Shown here: piece after piece, positions 15,925-23,905 of the stretch | Numbering within the stretch: position 1 is the stretch's first letter | How the letters are laid out: each line of letters opens with the position of its first letter | NCBI RefSeq assembly: GCF_001665295.1 | Contig: NZ_LZSE01000056.1 | Location: 62,001 to 126,000 of the forward strand | Source of the DNA: Mycobacterium sp. 1554424.7 | GTDB taxonomy: Bacteria; Actinomycetota; Actinomycetes; Mycobacteriales; Mycobacteriaceae | Reading direction: 5' to 3' | Length of the DNA stretch: 64,000 nucleotides | Translations under genes and position numbers: made by a program | The notes under the pieces: generated by a model | What the model was told of the DNA's origin: nothing | Database searches by the model: none | What the model saw: only the letters and a program-made list of their open reading frames with translations

Positions 15925-17430
15925 ATGCATGAGCGCATCGTCCGCGCCCGCACGACCGCCGGCATCGTCGAGGGATTCACCCGCGACGGCGTAAACCGGT
16001 GGCGGTCCATCCCTTACGCCCGCCCGCCGGTGGGACGACTGCGGTTCCGGGCGCCGCTGCCGGCGCTGCCGTGGTCGGGTGTGCGGCACTGCCACGGCTT
16101 CGGCAATTGCGCGCCCCAGCAGCGCCGCTACACCTTGCTCGGTGTCGGCCGCTACCAGCCGATGAGCGAGGACTGCCTCACCCTCAATGTGGTCACGCCC
16201 GAGGTCGCGGCGGACGAACCGCTGCCCGTCATGGTCTTCGTTCACGGCGGCGGCTACATCATGGGCAGTTCGGCCACCCCGCTGTACGACGGCGCCGCCC
16301 TGGCGCGCCGCGGTTGCGTGTACGTGTCGGTCAACTACCGCCTGGGCGCGCTGGGATGCCTGGATCTCTCTTCGCTGTCGACGCGCGACATCACGATCGA
16401 CAGCAACCTGTACCTGCGGGACCTGGTGATGGCGCTGCAGTGGATCCGGGACAACATCGCCGAGTTCGGCGGCGACCCGGGCAATGTCACGATTTTCGGC
16501 GAGAGCGCGGGCGCCTGCATCACCTCCACGTTGTTGGCGGTGCCCGCGGCCGAAGGCCTCTTCGCGCAGGCGATCTCGGAAAGCCCGGCATCGGGTCTGG
16601 TGCGCTCGCGGGAGGTCTCCGCCGAGTTCGCGAAGCGCTTCGCCGGGCTGCTCGGCGTGCGCCCGCAAGACGCCGCCGACGCGTTGCTGCAGGCGTCCGC
16701 GGAGCAATTGGTGGAAGCCCAGCACCTGCTGATCGACCAGGGCATGGAGAGCAGGCTGGGCGCGTTCCCGATCGGGCCGGTCGTCGGCGACGACGTCCTG
16801 CCCGTCGACCCCGTCGAGGCCATGCGGTCCGGCCGGGCGCACAAGGTGCCGCTCATCGTGGGCACCAACGCCGAGGAGGGCCGCCTGTTCACCCGCTTCC
16901 TCAAGATGCTGCCGACCAACGAATCGATGATCGAAGAGCTGCTGGCCGACACGGAACCGGCTGCCCGCGAACGCATTACGGCGGCCTACCCCGGCTATCC
17001 GGCGCCGTCGGCCTGCATTCAGCTCGGCGGCGACTTCGCGTTCAGCTCGGCGGCGTGGCAGATCGCCGAGGCCCACGGCAACCACGCGCCCACCTACCTC
17101 TACCGGTACGACTACGCCCCGCGGACGCTGCGCTGGTCGGGGTTGGGGGCAACGCACGCCACCGAGCTGCTGGCGGTCTTCGACGTCTATCGCACCCGGT
17201 TCGGTGCGCTGCTGACCGCCGCCGCCGACCGGCGCGCCGCGCTGCGGGTCAGCAACCACGTGCAGCGGCGGTGGCGGTCCTTCAGTCGCACGGGGTCACC
17301 GGGCGACGACTGGCCCGCGTATACCAGCGCCGACCGCGCCGTGATGGTGTTCGACCGCAAGAGCCGGATCGAGTTCGACCCGCACCCGCACCGCCGGATC
17401 GCGTGGGACGGCTTCTCACTTGCGCAGTGA
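15925..17430 (+). CDS. lipT: Type-B carboxylesterase, LipT-like
   Basis: A carboxylesterase of about 501 residues from the ATG at 15925; a GTG at 15904 would add seven. Visible landmarks are the oxyanion motif HGGGY, the nucleophile elbow GESAGA (Ser at about 194), and ATHATELLAVF near the C-terminus carrying the likely catalytic His. The early RSIPYARPPVGRLRF segment is typical of type-B esterases. There is no clear signal peptide. Position next to lppI and upstream of pncA matches H37Rv lipT. It hydrolyses carboxylic esters; the natural substrate is unknown. Confidence 0.85.
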   Translation: MHERIVRARTTAGIVEGFTRDGVNRWRSIPYARPPVGRLRFRAPLPALPWSGVRHCHGFGNCAPQQRRYTLLGVGRYQPMSEDCLTLNVVTPEVAADEPLPVMVFVHGGGYIMGSSATPLYDGAALARRGCVYVSVNYRLGALGCLDLSSLSTRDITIDSNLYLRDLVMALQWIRDNIAEFGGDPGNVTIFGESAGACITSTLLAVPAAEGLFAQAISESPASGLVRSREVSAEFAKRFAGLLGVRPQDAADALLQASAEQLVEAQHLLIDQGMESRLGAFPIGPVVGDDVLPVDPVEAMRSGRAHKVPLIVGTNAEEGRLFTRFLKMLPTNESMIEELLADTEPAARERITAAYPGYPAPSACIQLGGDFAFSSAAWQIAEAHGNHAPTYLYRYDYAPRTLRWSGLGATHATELLAVFDVYRTRFGALLTAAADRRAALRVSNHVQRRWRSFSRTGSPGDDWPAYTSADRAVMVFDRKSRIEFDPHPHRRIAWDGFSLAQ

Positions 17431-17449
17431 CCTGGCACGCTAGACCGTC

Positions 17450-19447
17450 ATGCACGCCGACACCGAGCAAGTCATCGAGCGACCCGATAACCTCACCGCA
17501 TCCTGGCTGGGCGCGGCGATCGGCTCCGGACCCATCGCCGACTTCGCCGTGGAGCGCATCGGCACCGGACAGATGAGCGAGTGCTACCGCGTCCGGCTCA
17601 ACTATGTCGATCCGGACGCCGGCGGGCCCGAGTCGGTGGTGCTGAAGGTCGCGGCCTCCGATCCAATGAGCCGCCAGACGGGCTCGGCCCTGGGCCTCTA
17701 CGAGCGCGAAGTCCGCTTCTACGGCGACGTCGCGCCGCGGCTGGGCGGCCCGATCGCGCCGTGCTACCACGCCGCCGTCGACACCGCCACGGGCGTGTTC
17801 GACCTGCTGCTCGGGGACGCCGGGTCCGCCGTCGTCGGCGACGAAATCGCCGGCGCCACAACGGAACAGGCGCACATCGGAGTCGTCGAATTGGGGCGGC
17901 TGCACGGCCCGCTGCTCGGGGATCCGTCGCTGGCCGATGCGCCGTGGCTCAACCGCGAGACGCCGCTGAACCAGGCGATGATCGCCTCGCTGTACGCCGG
18001 CTTCGTCGACCGTTACGGCGACCAGATCGCGCCCGAGCACCGCGTCGTGTGCGAGCGCCTGGTCGCCGCGTTCGACGGTTACATTGCGGCCGAGTCGGAG
18101 CCGGGCCGGATCCGCGGCCTGGTGCACGGTGACTACCGGCTGGACAACATGTTGTTCGGCACCGCGGGGGCCGACCGCGCGCTGACCGTGGTCGATTGGC
18201 AGACGGTTTCCTGGGGACCGGCGTTCACCGACCTGGCGTATTTTCTCGGCTGCGCGCTGCGAACGCAGGATCGTCGGGATCATTACGACGAATTGCTGCG
18301 CGCGTACCACGACGCGCTGGGGCCGGAGGCACCCGTCAGCCTGGCCGAGGTCGCCGAAGGCGTCCGGCGCCAAGGCTTTTTCGGCGTGGTGATGGCGATC
18401 ATCTCGTCGATGCTCGTCGAGCGCACCGACCGCGGCGACCGGATGTTCATGACGATGCTGCAACGCAACTGCGACCACGTGCTCGACACCGACGCGCTGG
18501 CGACGCTGCCCGCCGCGGCAACGACGGAGCCGCTGCGGCCCTCGGAGGACGACGAGCTCGCCCACGCCCCAACCGACGAGCCGCTGTGGAGCGAGAGCTG
18601 GTACGCCGACTTCGCCGATGCGGCACAGGGATTGGGCGGCTGGTTTCGCCTCGGCCTGGTCGCGAACCAGCAGCACGCCCTGGTCCATGTGTTGCTGTGC
18701 GGACCGGACATGGCGACCGTCGCCGTCGACGCCGAAGTCCCGCTGCTGGCGGATCCGTGGGTGGTGCGCTCCGACGCGTTCGAGTTGGGCCACTTCGCCA
18801 GCGCGCCGCTGCAGACCTACCGCGTCGACGTGCGCGCACTTGGCCAGGCCTACGCAGACCCGTCGGCCCTGTTGCGCGGCGAGCCGGGAACTCCCGTCGA
18901 CGTCACGATGAATTTGGTGTGGGCCACCGACGGGGTTCCATACAAGTACCGGCTGACGACGCGTTACGAAATCCCTTGCAGCGTTTCGGGAGACGTCACG
19001 ATCGGGGACAGCAGCTATCGTGTCGACTCCGTTCCCGGGCAGCGGGACCACTCGTGGGGGGTGCGCGACTGGTGGAGCATGGACTGGATCTGGAGCGCGC
19101 TGCACCTCGACGACGGCACCCACCTGCACGGCGTGAACATCCGCATTCCGGGCGCGCCGACGTTCAGCATCGGCTACGTTCAGGGCGCCGATGAAACGCT
19201 GACCGAGGTGGACACCGTCGCATCGCGGGAAGCCTTCGGCGACAACGGCTTACCGCTAAACGCGACCCTGGACCTCAACCCCGGCGGCATCACCGCGGAC
19301 ATCGAGGTGCGCGGCCACGCGCCGGTACTCCTGGTCGCCAAGAACGGGCGGGTGAGCCAGTTCCCTCGCGCCTGGGTCAGGGTGAGCACCGCGGACGGCC
19401 GCAGCGGCGTCGGTTGGGTGGAATGGAACCGCAACCTCGCCGAATAG
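17450..19447 (+). CDS. Two-domain protein: APH/EcK-type phosphotransferase plus C-terminal lipocalin-like domain
   Basis: A 665-residue protein. Residues about 1-360 form an aminoglycoside/ecdysteroid-kinase-like fold, with Brenner motif HGDYRLDN (about 226-233) and the metal-binding VDWQT (about 246-250). The remaining 300 residues lack kinase motifs and contain the conserved-looking segments GQRDHSWGVRDWW and GVGWVEWN. These resemble the AttH/DUF7064-type beta domains found beside such kinases in mycobacteria. It is 19 bp after lipT and overlaps the gluconokinase gene. It may phosphorylate a hydroxylated lipid or small molecule; this is not shown by the sequence. Confidence 0.78.
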   Translation: MHADTEQVIERPDNLTASWLGAAIGSGPIADFAVERIGTGQMSECYRVRLNYVDPDAGGPESVVLKVAASDPMSRQTGSALGLYEREVRFYGDVAPRLGGPIAPCYHAAVDTATGVFDLLLGDAGSAVVGDEIAGATTEQAHIGVVELGRLHGPLLGDPSLADAPWLNRETPLNQAMIASLYAGFVDRYGDQIAPEHRVVCERLVAAFDGYIAAESEPGRIRGLVHGDYRLDNMLFGTAGADRALTVVDWQTVSWGPAFTDLAYFLGCALRTQDRRDHYDELLRAYHDALGPEAPVSLAEVAEGVRRQGFFGVVMAIISSMLVERTDRGDRMFMTMLQRNCDHVLDTDALATLPAAATTEPLRPSEDDELAHAPTDEPLWSESWYADFADAAQGLGGWFRLGLVANQQHALVHVLLCGPDMATVAVDAEVPLLADPWVVRSDAFELGHFASAPLQTYRVDVRALGQAYADPSALLRGEPGTPVDVTMNLVWATDGVPYKYRLTTRYEIPCSVSGDVTIGDSSYRVDSVPGQRDHSWGVRDWWSMDWIWSALHLDDGTHLHGVNIRIPGAPTFSIGYVQGADETLTEVDTVASREAFGDNGLPLNATLDLNPGGITADIEVRGHAPVLLVAKNGRVSQFPRAWVRVSTADGRSGVGWVEWNRNLAE

Positions 19448-19932
19448 CACGGCCGCCCGTCGTGGTGATGGGTGTCTCGGGATCGGGCAAGTCGACGGTG
19501 GGCACGTCGCTGGCGCGTCGGTTGGCGGTGCCCTATTTGGACGCCGACACCCTGCACCCGCCGGCGAACGTCGCCAAGATGACCGCCGGCGAACCGCTCG
19601 ACGACGACGATCGCTATCCCTGGCTGGAACGGGTCGGGGAGTGGTTGGCCGGCCACCGCGACGGGGCCGTGGCGAGTTGCTCGGCGCTCAAACGCGCCTA
19701 CCGCGACCAGCTTCGGTCCCATTGCCCGGAAGTCGAGTTCTTGCATCTCGCCGGTTCGCCGGAGCTGATCGGCGGCCGGCTGGCCGCGAGGTCCGGGCAT
19801 TTCATGCCGGCCGGGTTGCTGCGCTCGCAGTTCGACGCCCTGGAACCCCTTGGAACCGACGAGGCGGGCGCCACCGTGGATGCCGGTCAAGGCGTCGACG
19901 CGATCGTCGACGCCTTCGTGGCGGGATCTTGA
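19423..19932 (+). CDS. Gluconokinase
   Basis: A 169-residue P-loop kinase with VMGVSGSGKST at the N-terminus, the substrate segment LDADTLHPPANVAKM, and CSALKRAYRDQLR and GHFMPAGLLRSQFDALE. These are all hallmarks of GntK-type gluconokinases, which make 6-phosphogluconate for the pentose phosphate pathway. I choose the ATG at 19423, which overlaps the previous gene by 25 bp. A GTG at 19468 would shorten it to about the first strand and is less likely. Confidence 0.87.
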   Translation: MEPQPRRIARPPVVVMGVSGSGKSTVGTSLARRLAVPYLDADTLHPPANVAKMTAGEPLDDDDRYPWLERVGEWLAGHRDGAVASCSALKRAYRDQLRSHCPEVEFLHLAGSPELIGGRLAARSGHFMPAGLLRSQFDALEPLGTDEAGATVDAGQGVDAIVDAFVAGS

Positions 19933-19935
19933 CGG

Positions 19936-20301
19936 GTGTACTCGTTCGCGGTCGGGCTGATTGTGGCGCTGCACCTCGCCTTCATCGGCTACGTGGTGAT
20001 CGGCGGTTTTGTGGCGCTGCGATGGCGGCGCACCATCTGGCTGCATGTGCCCGCGGTGATCTGGGGGGCGGCCATCGCCACGAAGCGGACCGACTGCCCG
20101 CTGACGTGGGCGGAGCGCTGGGCCCGCCACCGGGCGGGCATGCCGTCGCTGCCGCCCGACGGCTTCATCGCCCACTACATCACCGGAACGCTCTACCCCG
20201 CCGGCTGGCTGATTGCGGTCCAGCTCGCCGCGTTTGCGCTGGTGGCGCTGTCGTGGGCACTCTACGTTCGGCGCCGGGCCGCGGCGCGCCGTAGCGTGTA
20301 G
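19936..20301 (+). CDS. DUF2784 family membrane protein
   Basis: A 121-residue protein with three or four hydrophobic segments. The family pattern is LHLAFIGYVVIGG near the N-terminus, WLHVPAVIWGA, then CPLTWAE, then HYITGTLYP. It starts at a GTG 3 bp after the gluconokinase stop, so it is co-transcribed. The function of DUF2784 proteins is not known. Its stop codon lies inside the palindrome (20298-20312) in front of the toxin-antitoxin genes. Confidence 0.82.
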   Translation: MYSFAVGLIVALHLAFIGYVVIGGFVALRWRRTIWLHVPAVIWGAAIATKRTDCPLTWAERWARHRAGMPSLPPDGFIAHYITGTLYPAGWLIAVQLAAFALVALSWALYVRRRAAARRSV

Positions 20302-20312
20302 CATTATGCTAC
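20298..20312. promoter_or_regulatory. Palindromic operator upstream of toxin-antitoxin pair
   Basis: GTAGCATTATGCTAC is a perfect palindrome (7-base arms around one T), 38 bp before the antitoxin ATG. Its position fits autoregulation by the antitoxin. Confidence 0.6.
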
Positions 20313-20349
20313 CGTCTGTAACGGAGTGCTGCAGGAGCGGAGGAAGGTC

Positions 20350-20739
20350 ATGGCAGAGGCCCTCGATCGCGTCACGCGCGTCGCCGCTGACCTGATGGAC
20401 AGCGCGGCGTCCGAGGGCGCCCGCCAGAGCCGTTCGGCCAAGCAGCAACTCGACCACTGGGCGCGGGTCGGGCGTGCGGTATCCAGCCAGCACACCAGCT
20501 CGCGGCGGCGGGTGGAAGCGGCGTTGGCTGGCCACCTGGCGACCGACGAACTCACCGTCGAGGAGGGCGTGGTGTTCAACGCCGAGATCTCGGCCGCCAT
20601 CGAGGAAAGCCTGGCGCGCACCAACTACGGCGCGGCGCTGGCCGGCCAGGGGATCACCACGGTGGCCCTCAACGACGCCGGCGACATCGTCGAGCACCGA
20701 CCCGACGGCACCGAGGTGGTGCTTTCGGGCAAGCGCTGA
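20350..20739 (+). CDS. ParD-like antitoxin
   Basis: A 129-residue protein resembling the TA-system ParD-like family. Its N-terminal part (ADLMDSAASEGARQSRSAKQQLDHWARVGRAV) looks like a ribbon-helix-helix-type DNA-binding region. The C-terminal part (GITTVALNDAGDIVEHRPDG) probably wraps the toxin. GGAGGAAGG lies 5-6 bases before the ATG at 20350. It is followed 12 bp later by a zeta-type kinase gene and preceded by a perfect palindrome, which is the standard layout of an autoregulated toxin-antitoxin module. Confidence 0.75.
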   Translation: MAEALDRVTRVAADLMDSAASEGARQSRSAKQQLDHWARVGRAVSSQHTSSRRRVEAALAGHLATDELTVEEGVVFNAEISAAIEESLARTNYGAALAGQGITTVALNDAGDIVEHRPDGTEVVLSGKR

Positions 20740-20751
20740 CCGCGCCGGACG

Positions 20752-21330
20752 ATGAATCGACTGGACCTGGTCGTCGGGCCGAACGGCGCCGGCAAGTCGA
20801 CGTTTATCGACTTCACCCTCTCGCCGCTGTTACCCCGTAGCTTCGTCGTCAACGCCGACGAGATCGCTCGGCAGCGCTGGCCCGAGGACCCGGCGTCGCA
20901 CGCGTATGAGGCCGCGGAAATCGCCGCCGACACCCGCGCCAAGTTGATCGAGCTGGGCCGGTCTTTCATTGCGGAGACGGTCTTTTCCCATCCCTCGAAG
21001 CTCGACCTGATCCGCCACGCGCGCGGCGAGGGCTTCACCGTCGTCCTGCACGCGCTGCTTGTCCCGGAAGACCTTGCGGTCGAGCGGGTTCGGCATCGAG
21101 TGCTCGCCGGCGGCCACCGCGTGCCCGAGGACAAGATCCGTCAGCGGCACCGCCGCTTGGGGGCGCTCGTCGCGGACGCCGTCGCCTTATCCGACATCGC
21201 CACCGTCTACGACAACAGTCGCCCGCGCGGGCCGCGCATCATCGCCCAATTCAGCGGCGGCGAAGCGGTCGGATCGCCCGGTTGGCCGGAGTGGGCGCCA
21301 AAAGAATTGTCGTCGCGCTGGCCGAATTGA
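20752..21330 (+). CDS. Zeta-toxin-like P-loop kinase
   Basis: A 192-residue protein with Walker A GPNGAGKST (9-17), NADEIARQRWP (substrate-binding Asp/Glu region), and GRSFIAETVFSHPSKLDLI, a pattern shared by zeta/PezT toxins and related AAA kinases of that size. Zeta toxins phosphorylate UDP-N-acetylglucosamine precursors and block wall synthesis. Whether this one does is not known. The ParD-like gene upstream replaces the classical epsilon antitoxin, so this is a hybrid-type pair. Confidence 0.78.
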   Translation: MNRLDLVVGPNGAGKSTFIDFTLSPLLPRSFVVNADEIARQRWPEDPASHAYEAAEIAADTRAKLIELGRSFIAETVFSHPSKLDLIRHARGEGFTVVLHALLVPEDLAVERVRHRVLAGGHRVPEDKIRQRHRRLGALVADAVALSDIATVYDNSRPRGPRIIAQFSGGEAVGSPGWPEWAPKELSSRWPN

Positions 21331-21338
21331 GTGCGTGA

Positions 21339-22337
21339 TTACCAGGGGCGCCGGCGCCGACGGGTCGGGACCGCGTCGCCCACCCTGTCGCGGGCCGCGT
21401 CGGCCAATTCGCTGGCCAGGTCGCTGCCCCGCGTGGCCGCCGTGTTGGCCAACTCGATGCCGCGCAGCCGCGCGATGTCGGCGAGCTCCAGGCCGCGGTC
21501 GCGCGCCGTGTCGGCGAGTTCTTCGCCGCGCTTGCGCGCCTTCTTGGCCAGTGGCGCGCTCCTTTCGGCGGCCGTGCTCGCCAATTCCTCGCCGCGCTTG
21601 CGGGCCTTCTTCGCCAGCGGCGCGCCCTTTTCGGCTGCGGTGCTGGCGAGTTCGCGGCCACGCTCGAGGGCGGCCTCGGCGTAGGGGGCGCCCCTTTCGG
21701 CTGCGGTGCTGGCGAGTTCGCGGCCGCGTTCGAGGGCGGCCTCGGCGTAGGGGGCGCCCCTTTCGGCCGCGGTGCTGGCCAGTTCGCGCCCGCGTTCGGC
21801 GCCGACCTGCAGGCCGTGCACGATCTTTTCCGCGAGTTCGCCGCCTTCAGCATCGGCTCCGGGTAGCGCCGACGACACCCGCTCGGAGAGCCGTTCCGCG
21901 GCCCGCCGGCCCCGCCAGCCCAACGACGGCTTGCCCGCCGTGTCGGCGGACGCGATGATCAGTCCGCCGACCAGGCTGAGGTCGGTCAGAAAGTCCTTGC
22001 GCTTCTGGGCTTTCAGCTGCGGGTCGCTCTCACTCCAGAACATGTGTGCGCCAAGGTTGGCCGGTAGCACCGTGAAGGCAAGCGCGGCCGAGGCGAGGCG
22101 CGGCGCCTTGCCGATGGCGAGCAGCAGGCCGCCGCCGATCTGCACGGCCGCATTGATCTGAGCGAACGTCTGGGGGTCACTGGGAATGCTGCTCCCCACC
22201 GGATCCGGCAGGGCGCGAAGACCGTCGACCGCCGGCGCCGCGGCTTCGGCCGCCGGCTTGGGATTGAGCAGCGAGTCGATTCCCTGGCCGATGAACACCG
22301 CCGACAGCAGGGGCCTCGCGATTCTGCGGATCAACAT
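21339..22337 (-). CDS. DoxX-family membrane protein with six 22-residue C-terminal repeats
   Basis: A 332-residue protein from the ATG at 22337. Residues 1-150 form a DoxX-like membrane domain (RPLLSAVFIGQGIDSL..., LLLAIGKAPRLASAALAF). After a linker come six units of about 22 residues based on RGRELASTAAERGAP, the first two identical. The later units become Lys-rich (LAKKARK), recalling amphipathic repeats of apolipoprotein-like or heparin-binding proteins. It converges with the zeta-toxin gene. DoxX domains are linked to redox and thiol homeostasis; the repeat tail is probably a surface or lipid-binding helix. Confidence 0.78.
   Translation of the reverse strand: MLIRRIARPLLSAVFIGQGIDSLLNPKPAAEAAAPAVDGLRALPDPVGSSIPSDPQTFAQINAAVQIGGGLLLAIGKAPRLASAALAFTVLPANLGAHMFWSESDPQLKAQKRKDFLTDLSLVGGLIIASADTAGKPSLGWRGRRAAERLSERVSSALPGADAEGGELAEKIVHGLQVGAERGRELASTAAERGAPYAEAALERGRELASTAAERGAPYAEAALERGRELASTAAEKGAPLAKKARKRGEELASTAAERSAPLAKKARKRGEELADTARDRGLELADIARLRGIELANTAATRGSDLASELADAARDRVGDAVPTRRRRRPW
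21641..21772. repeat. Tandem 66-bp repeats within the DoxX gene
   Basis: Two near-identical 66-bp units (21641-21706 and 21707-21772) begin TGCTGGCGAGTTCGCGGCC. Diverged units flank them on both sides. Each codes for one 22-residue repeat, so copy number could vary between strains without shifting the frame. Confidence 0.85.
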
Positions 22338-22433
22338 GGCAGCTGGGTTACCCGGCCGACCGGCACGCAAACCGCCGGGACCATCGCCCCTGCTCGCGGC
22401 CGCGCCATCCGGCCCGACGATATGGTGGAGCGC

Positions 22434-22994
22434 GTGCGGGCGTTGATCGTCGTCGACGTGCAAAACGACTTCTGCGAGGGTGGCTCGCTGGCGGTAAACG
22501 GCGGTGCGAAGGTGGCTTCCGCTATCACCGGATACCTCGCCGGCGAGCCCGGTTACGACCACGTCGTCGCGACCGCGGACTTCCACATCGACCCCGGCGA
22601 CCATTTCTCCGACCGGCCCGACTACCGGTCGTCGTGGCCGGCGCACTGTGTCGCCGGCACCCCCGGCGCGGATTTTCACCCCCGCCTCGACACCGGCCGG
22701 GTCGAGGCGGTGTTCCGCAAGGGCGAGCATGCCGCGGCGTACAGCGGCTTCGAGGGCGTCGACGCCGACCGGACGCCGCTACTCGACTGGTTGCGCCGGC
22801 GCGGGGTCGACGAGGTCGACGTGGTCGGCATCGCCACCGACCATTGCGTCCGGCGGACCGCCGAGGACGCGGTCCGGGCCGGCCTGGCCACCCGGGTCCT
22901 GGTGGACCTGACCGCGGCCGTGGCGGCCGATTCGGCCGCGGAAGCCTTGGCGGAGATGCGAACCCTGGGCATCGAGCTGGTCGGCGGCCCGTGA
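22434..22994 (+). CDS. pncA: Nicotinamidase/pyrazinamidase PncA
   Basis: A 186-residue enzyme from the GTG at 22434, exactly the length of M. tuberculosis PncA and very similar to it throughout. Catalytic D8, K96 and C138 and metal ligands D49, H51, H57 and H71 are all present. It deamidates nicotinamide to nicotinate and would activate pyrazinamide. H57 is intact, unlike M. bovis, so resistance cannot be predicted from this gene. An in-frame ATG at 22422 would add four residues. It overlaps the next gene by one base. Confidence 0.96.
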   Translation: MRALIVVDVQNDFCEGGSLAVNGGAKVASAITGYLAGEPGYDHVVATADFHIDPGDHFSDRPDYRSSWPAHCVAGTPGADFHPRLDTGRVEAVFRKGEHAAAYSGFEGVDADRTPLLDWLRRRGVDEVDVVGIATDHCVRRTAEDAVRAGLATRVLVDLTAAVAADSAAEALAEMRTLGIELVGGP

Positions 22995-23794
22995 TGGTGG
23001 TGCCCCTGGATCGCGAGCGCCTGCTCTCCGCGGTGGAGCGCTCGCCGCAAGCCGCCGCCGCGCACGACCGCGCCGGATGGGTGGGGCTGTTCACCGGCGA
23101 CGGCCGCATCGAAGACCCGGTGGGATCGGCCCCGCACGTCGGACATCCGCAGATCGGCCGCTTCTACGACACCTTCATCGGTCCGCGCGACATCAAGTTC
23201 CATCGCGACGTCGACATCGTCGTCGGCACCGCCGTCGTGCGCGACCTCGAGCTCGAGGTGTCGATGGGCTCGAACGTGACGATGTACATACCCGCCTTCC
23301 TGCGCTATGACCTCCGAGAAGACGACGGTGACTGGAAGATTGCCCGCCTGCGGGCCTATTGGGAATTGCTGGCGATGATGCTGCAGTTCCTCCGCGCCGG
23401 GTCGCGGGCGGCGTCTCCCGCCGTGGCACTGTCGCGTGATCTGTTGGCCAATCAGGGATTACGGGGGACCGCCGGCTTCCTGACCGGATTTCGGCGCGCC
23501 GGCGCGCGGCGCAAGAGACTCGCGGAGACCTTCCTCGCCGCCGTCGCCCGGAAAGACGTATCCGCCGCCCAGCGTCCGCTATCGCTTGCGGCCCCAATAA
23601 CTTTGGGCGACGACGACCGACTCGACATCACCGAGCTCGTCGAACAGCTCGACGGGGCCGGCTGGGCCAAGGTGATCGGTGCGGGGACCACGGTCGCGGT
23701 TTCGGTCAACTCAACTCACGGGCGCGGCGTCATGCTCGTGGACGTGCAGTGGCCGGGCAACGCGATCAACCGGATCCGGTACTTTCCCGCCTGA
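22994..23794 (+). CDS. Conserved protein, Rv2042c-like, NTF2/SnoaL-like N-terminus
   Basis: A 266-residue protein directly coupled to pncA (TGATG). Its place and length match H37Rv Rv2042c. The first 130 residues (AAAHDRAGWVGLFTGDGRIEDPVGSAPHVGH...) look like a SnoaL/NTF2-type ketosteroid-isomerase-like fold. The second half has a basic region (FRRAGARRKRLAE) and ends GVMLVDVQWPGNAINRIRYFPA. No enzymatic motif beyond the fold pattern is evident. The tight coupling suggests co-expression with nicotinamidase. Confidence 0.82.
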   Translation: MVVPLDRERLLSAVERSPQAAAAHDRAGWVGLFTGDGRIEDPVGSAPHVGHPQIGRFYDTFIGPRDIKFHRDVDIVVGTAVVRDLELEVSMGSNVTMYIPAFLRYDLREDDGDWKIARLRAYWELLAMMLQFLRAGSRAASPAVALSRDLLANQGLRGTAGFLTGFRRAGARRKRLAETFLAAVARKDVSAAQRPLSLAAPITLGDDDRLDITELVEQLDGAGWAKVIGAGTTVAVSVNSTHGRGVMLVDVQWPGNAINRIRYFPA

Positions 23795-23850
23795 CCGCTC
23801 CGATTTTCCCGTGCCGTCGAAAGTTAGCCACTGTCGGATGGTTCTATGTC

Positions 23851-23863
23851 TTGCCAGGCAAGT
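23851..23863. promoter_or_regulatory. Perfect palindrome upstream of a lipoprotein gene
   Basis: CTTGCCAGGCAAG (6-base arms, one-base centre) lies 43 bp before the ATG at 23906. It may be an operator or part of the promoter. No regulator can be assigned. Confidence 0.35.
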
Positions 23864-23905
23864 GATACTGCCGTAGAAATAGCTGTCACTGAATGGAGGC
23901 GGGCG

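Noticed and set aside
15520-19129. Two long minus-strand frames opposite lipT and the kinase fusion
   Set aside because: Both are antisense shadows of well-supported genes and encode Arg/Val/Gly-rich sequence without domains.
20326-20349. Start of the antitoxin gene eight codons upstream
   Set aside because: The GGAGGAAGG sequence lies inside this extension and is placed for the ATG at 20350.
21500-21790. Repeats in the DoxX gene as a CRISPR array
   Set aside because: The 66-bp units are contiguous, in frame and code for a 22-residue repeat. There are no spacers.
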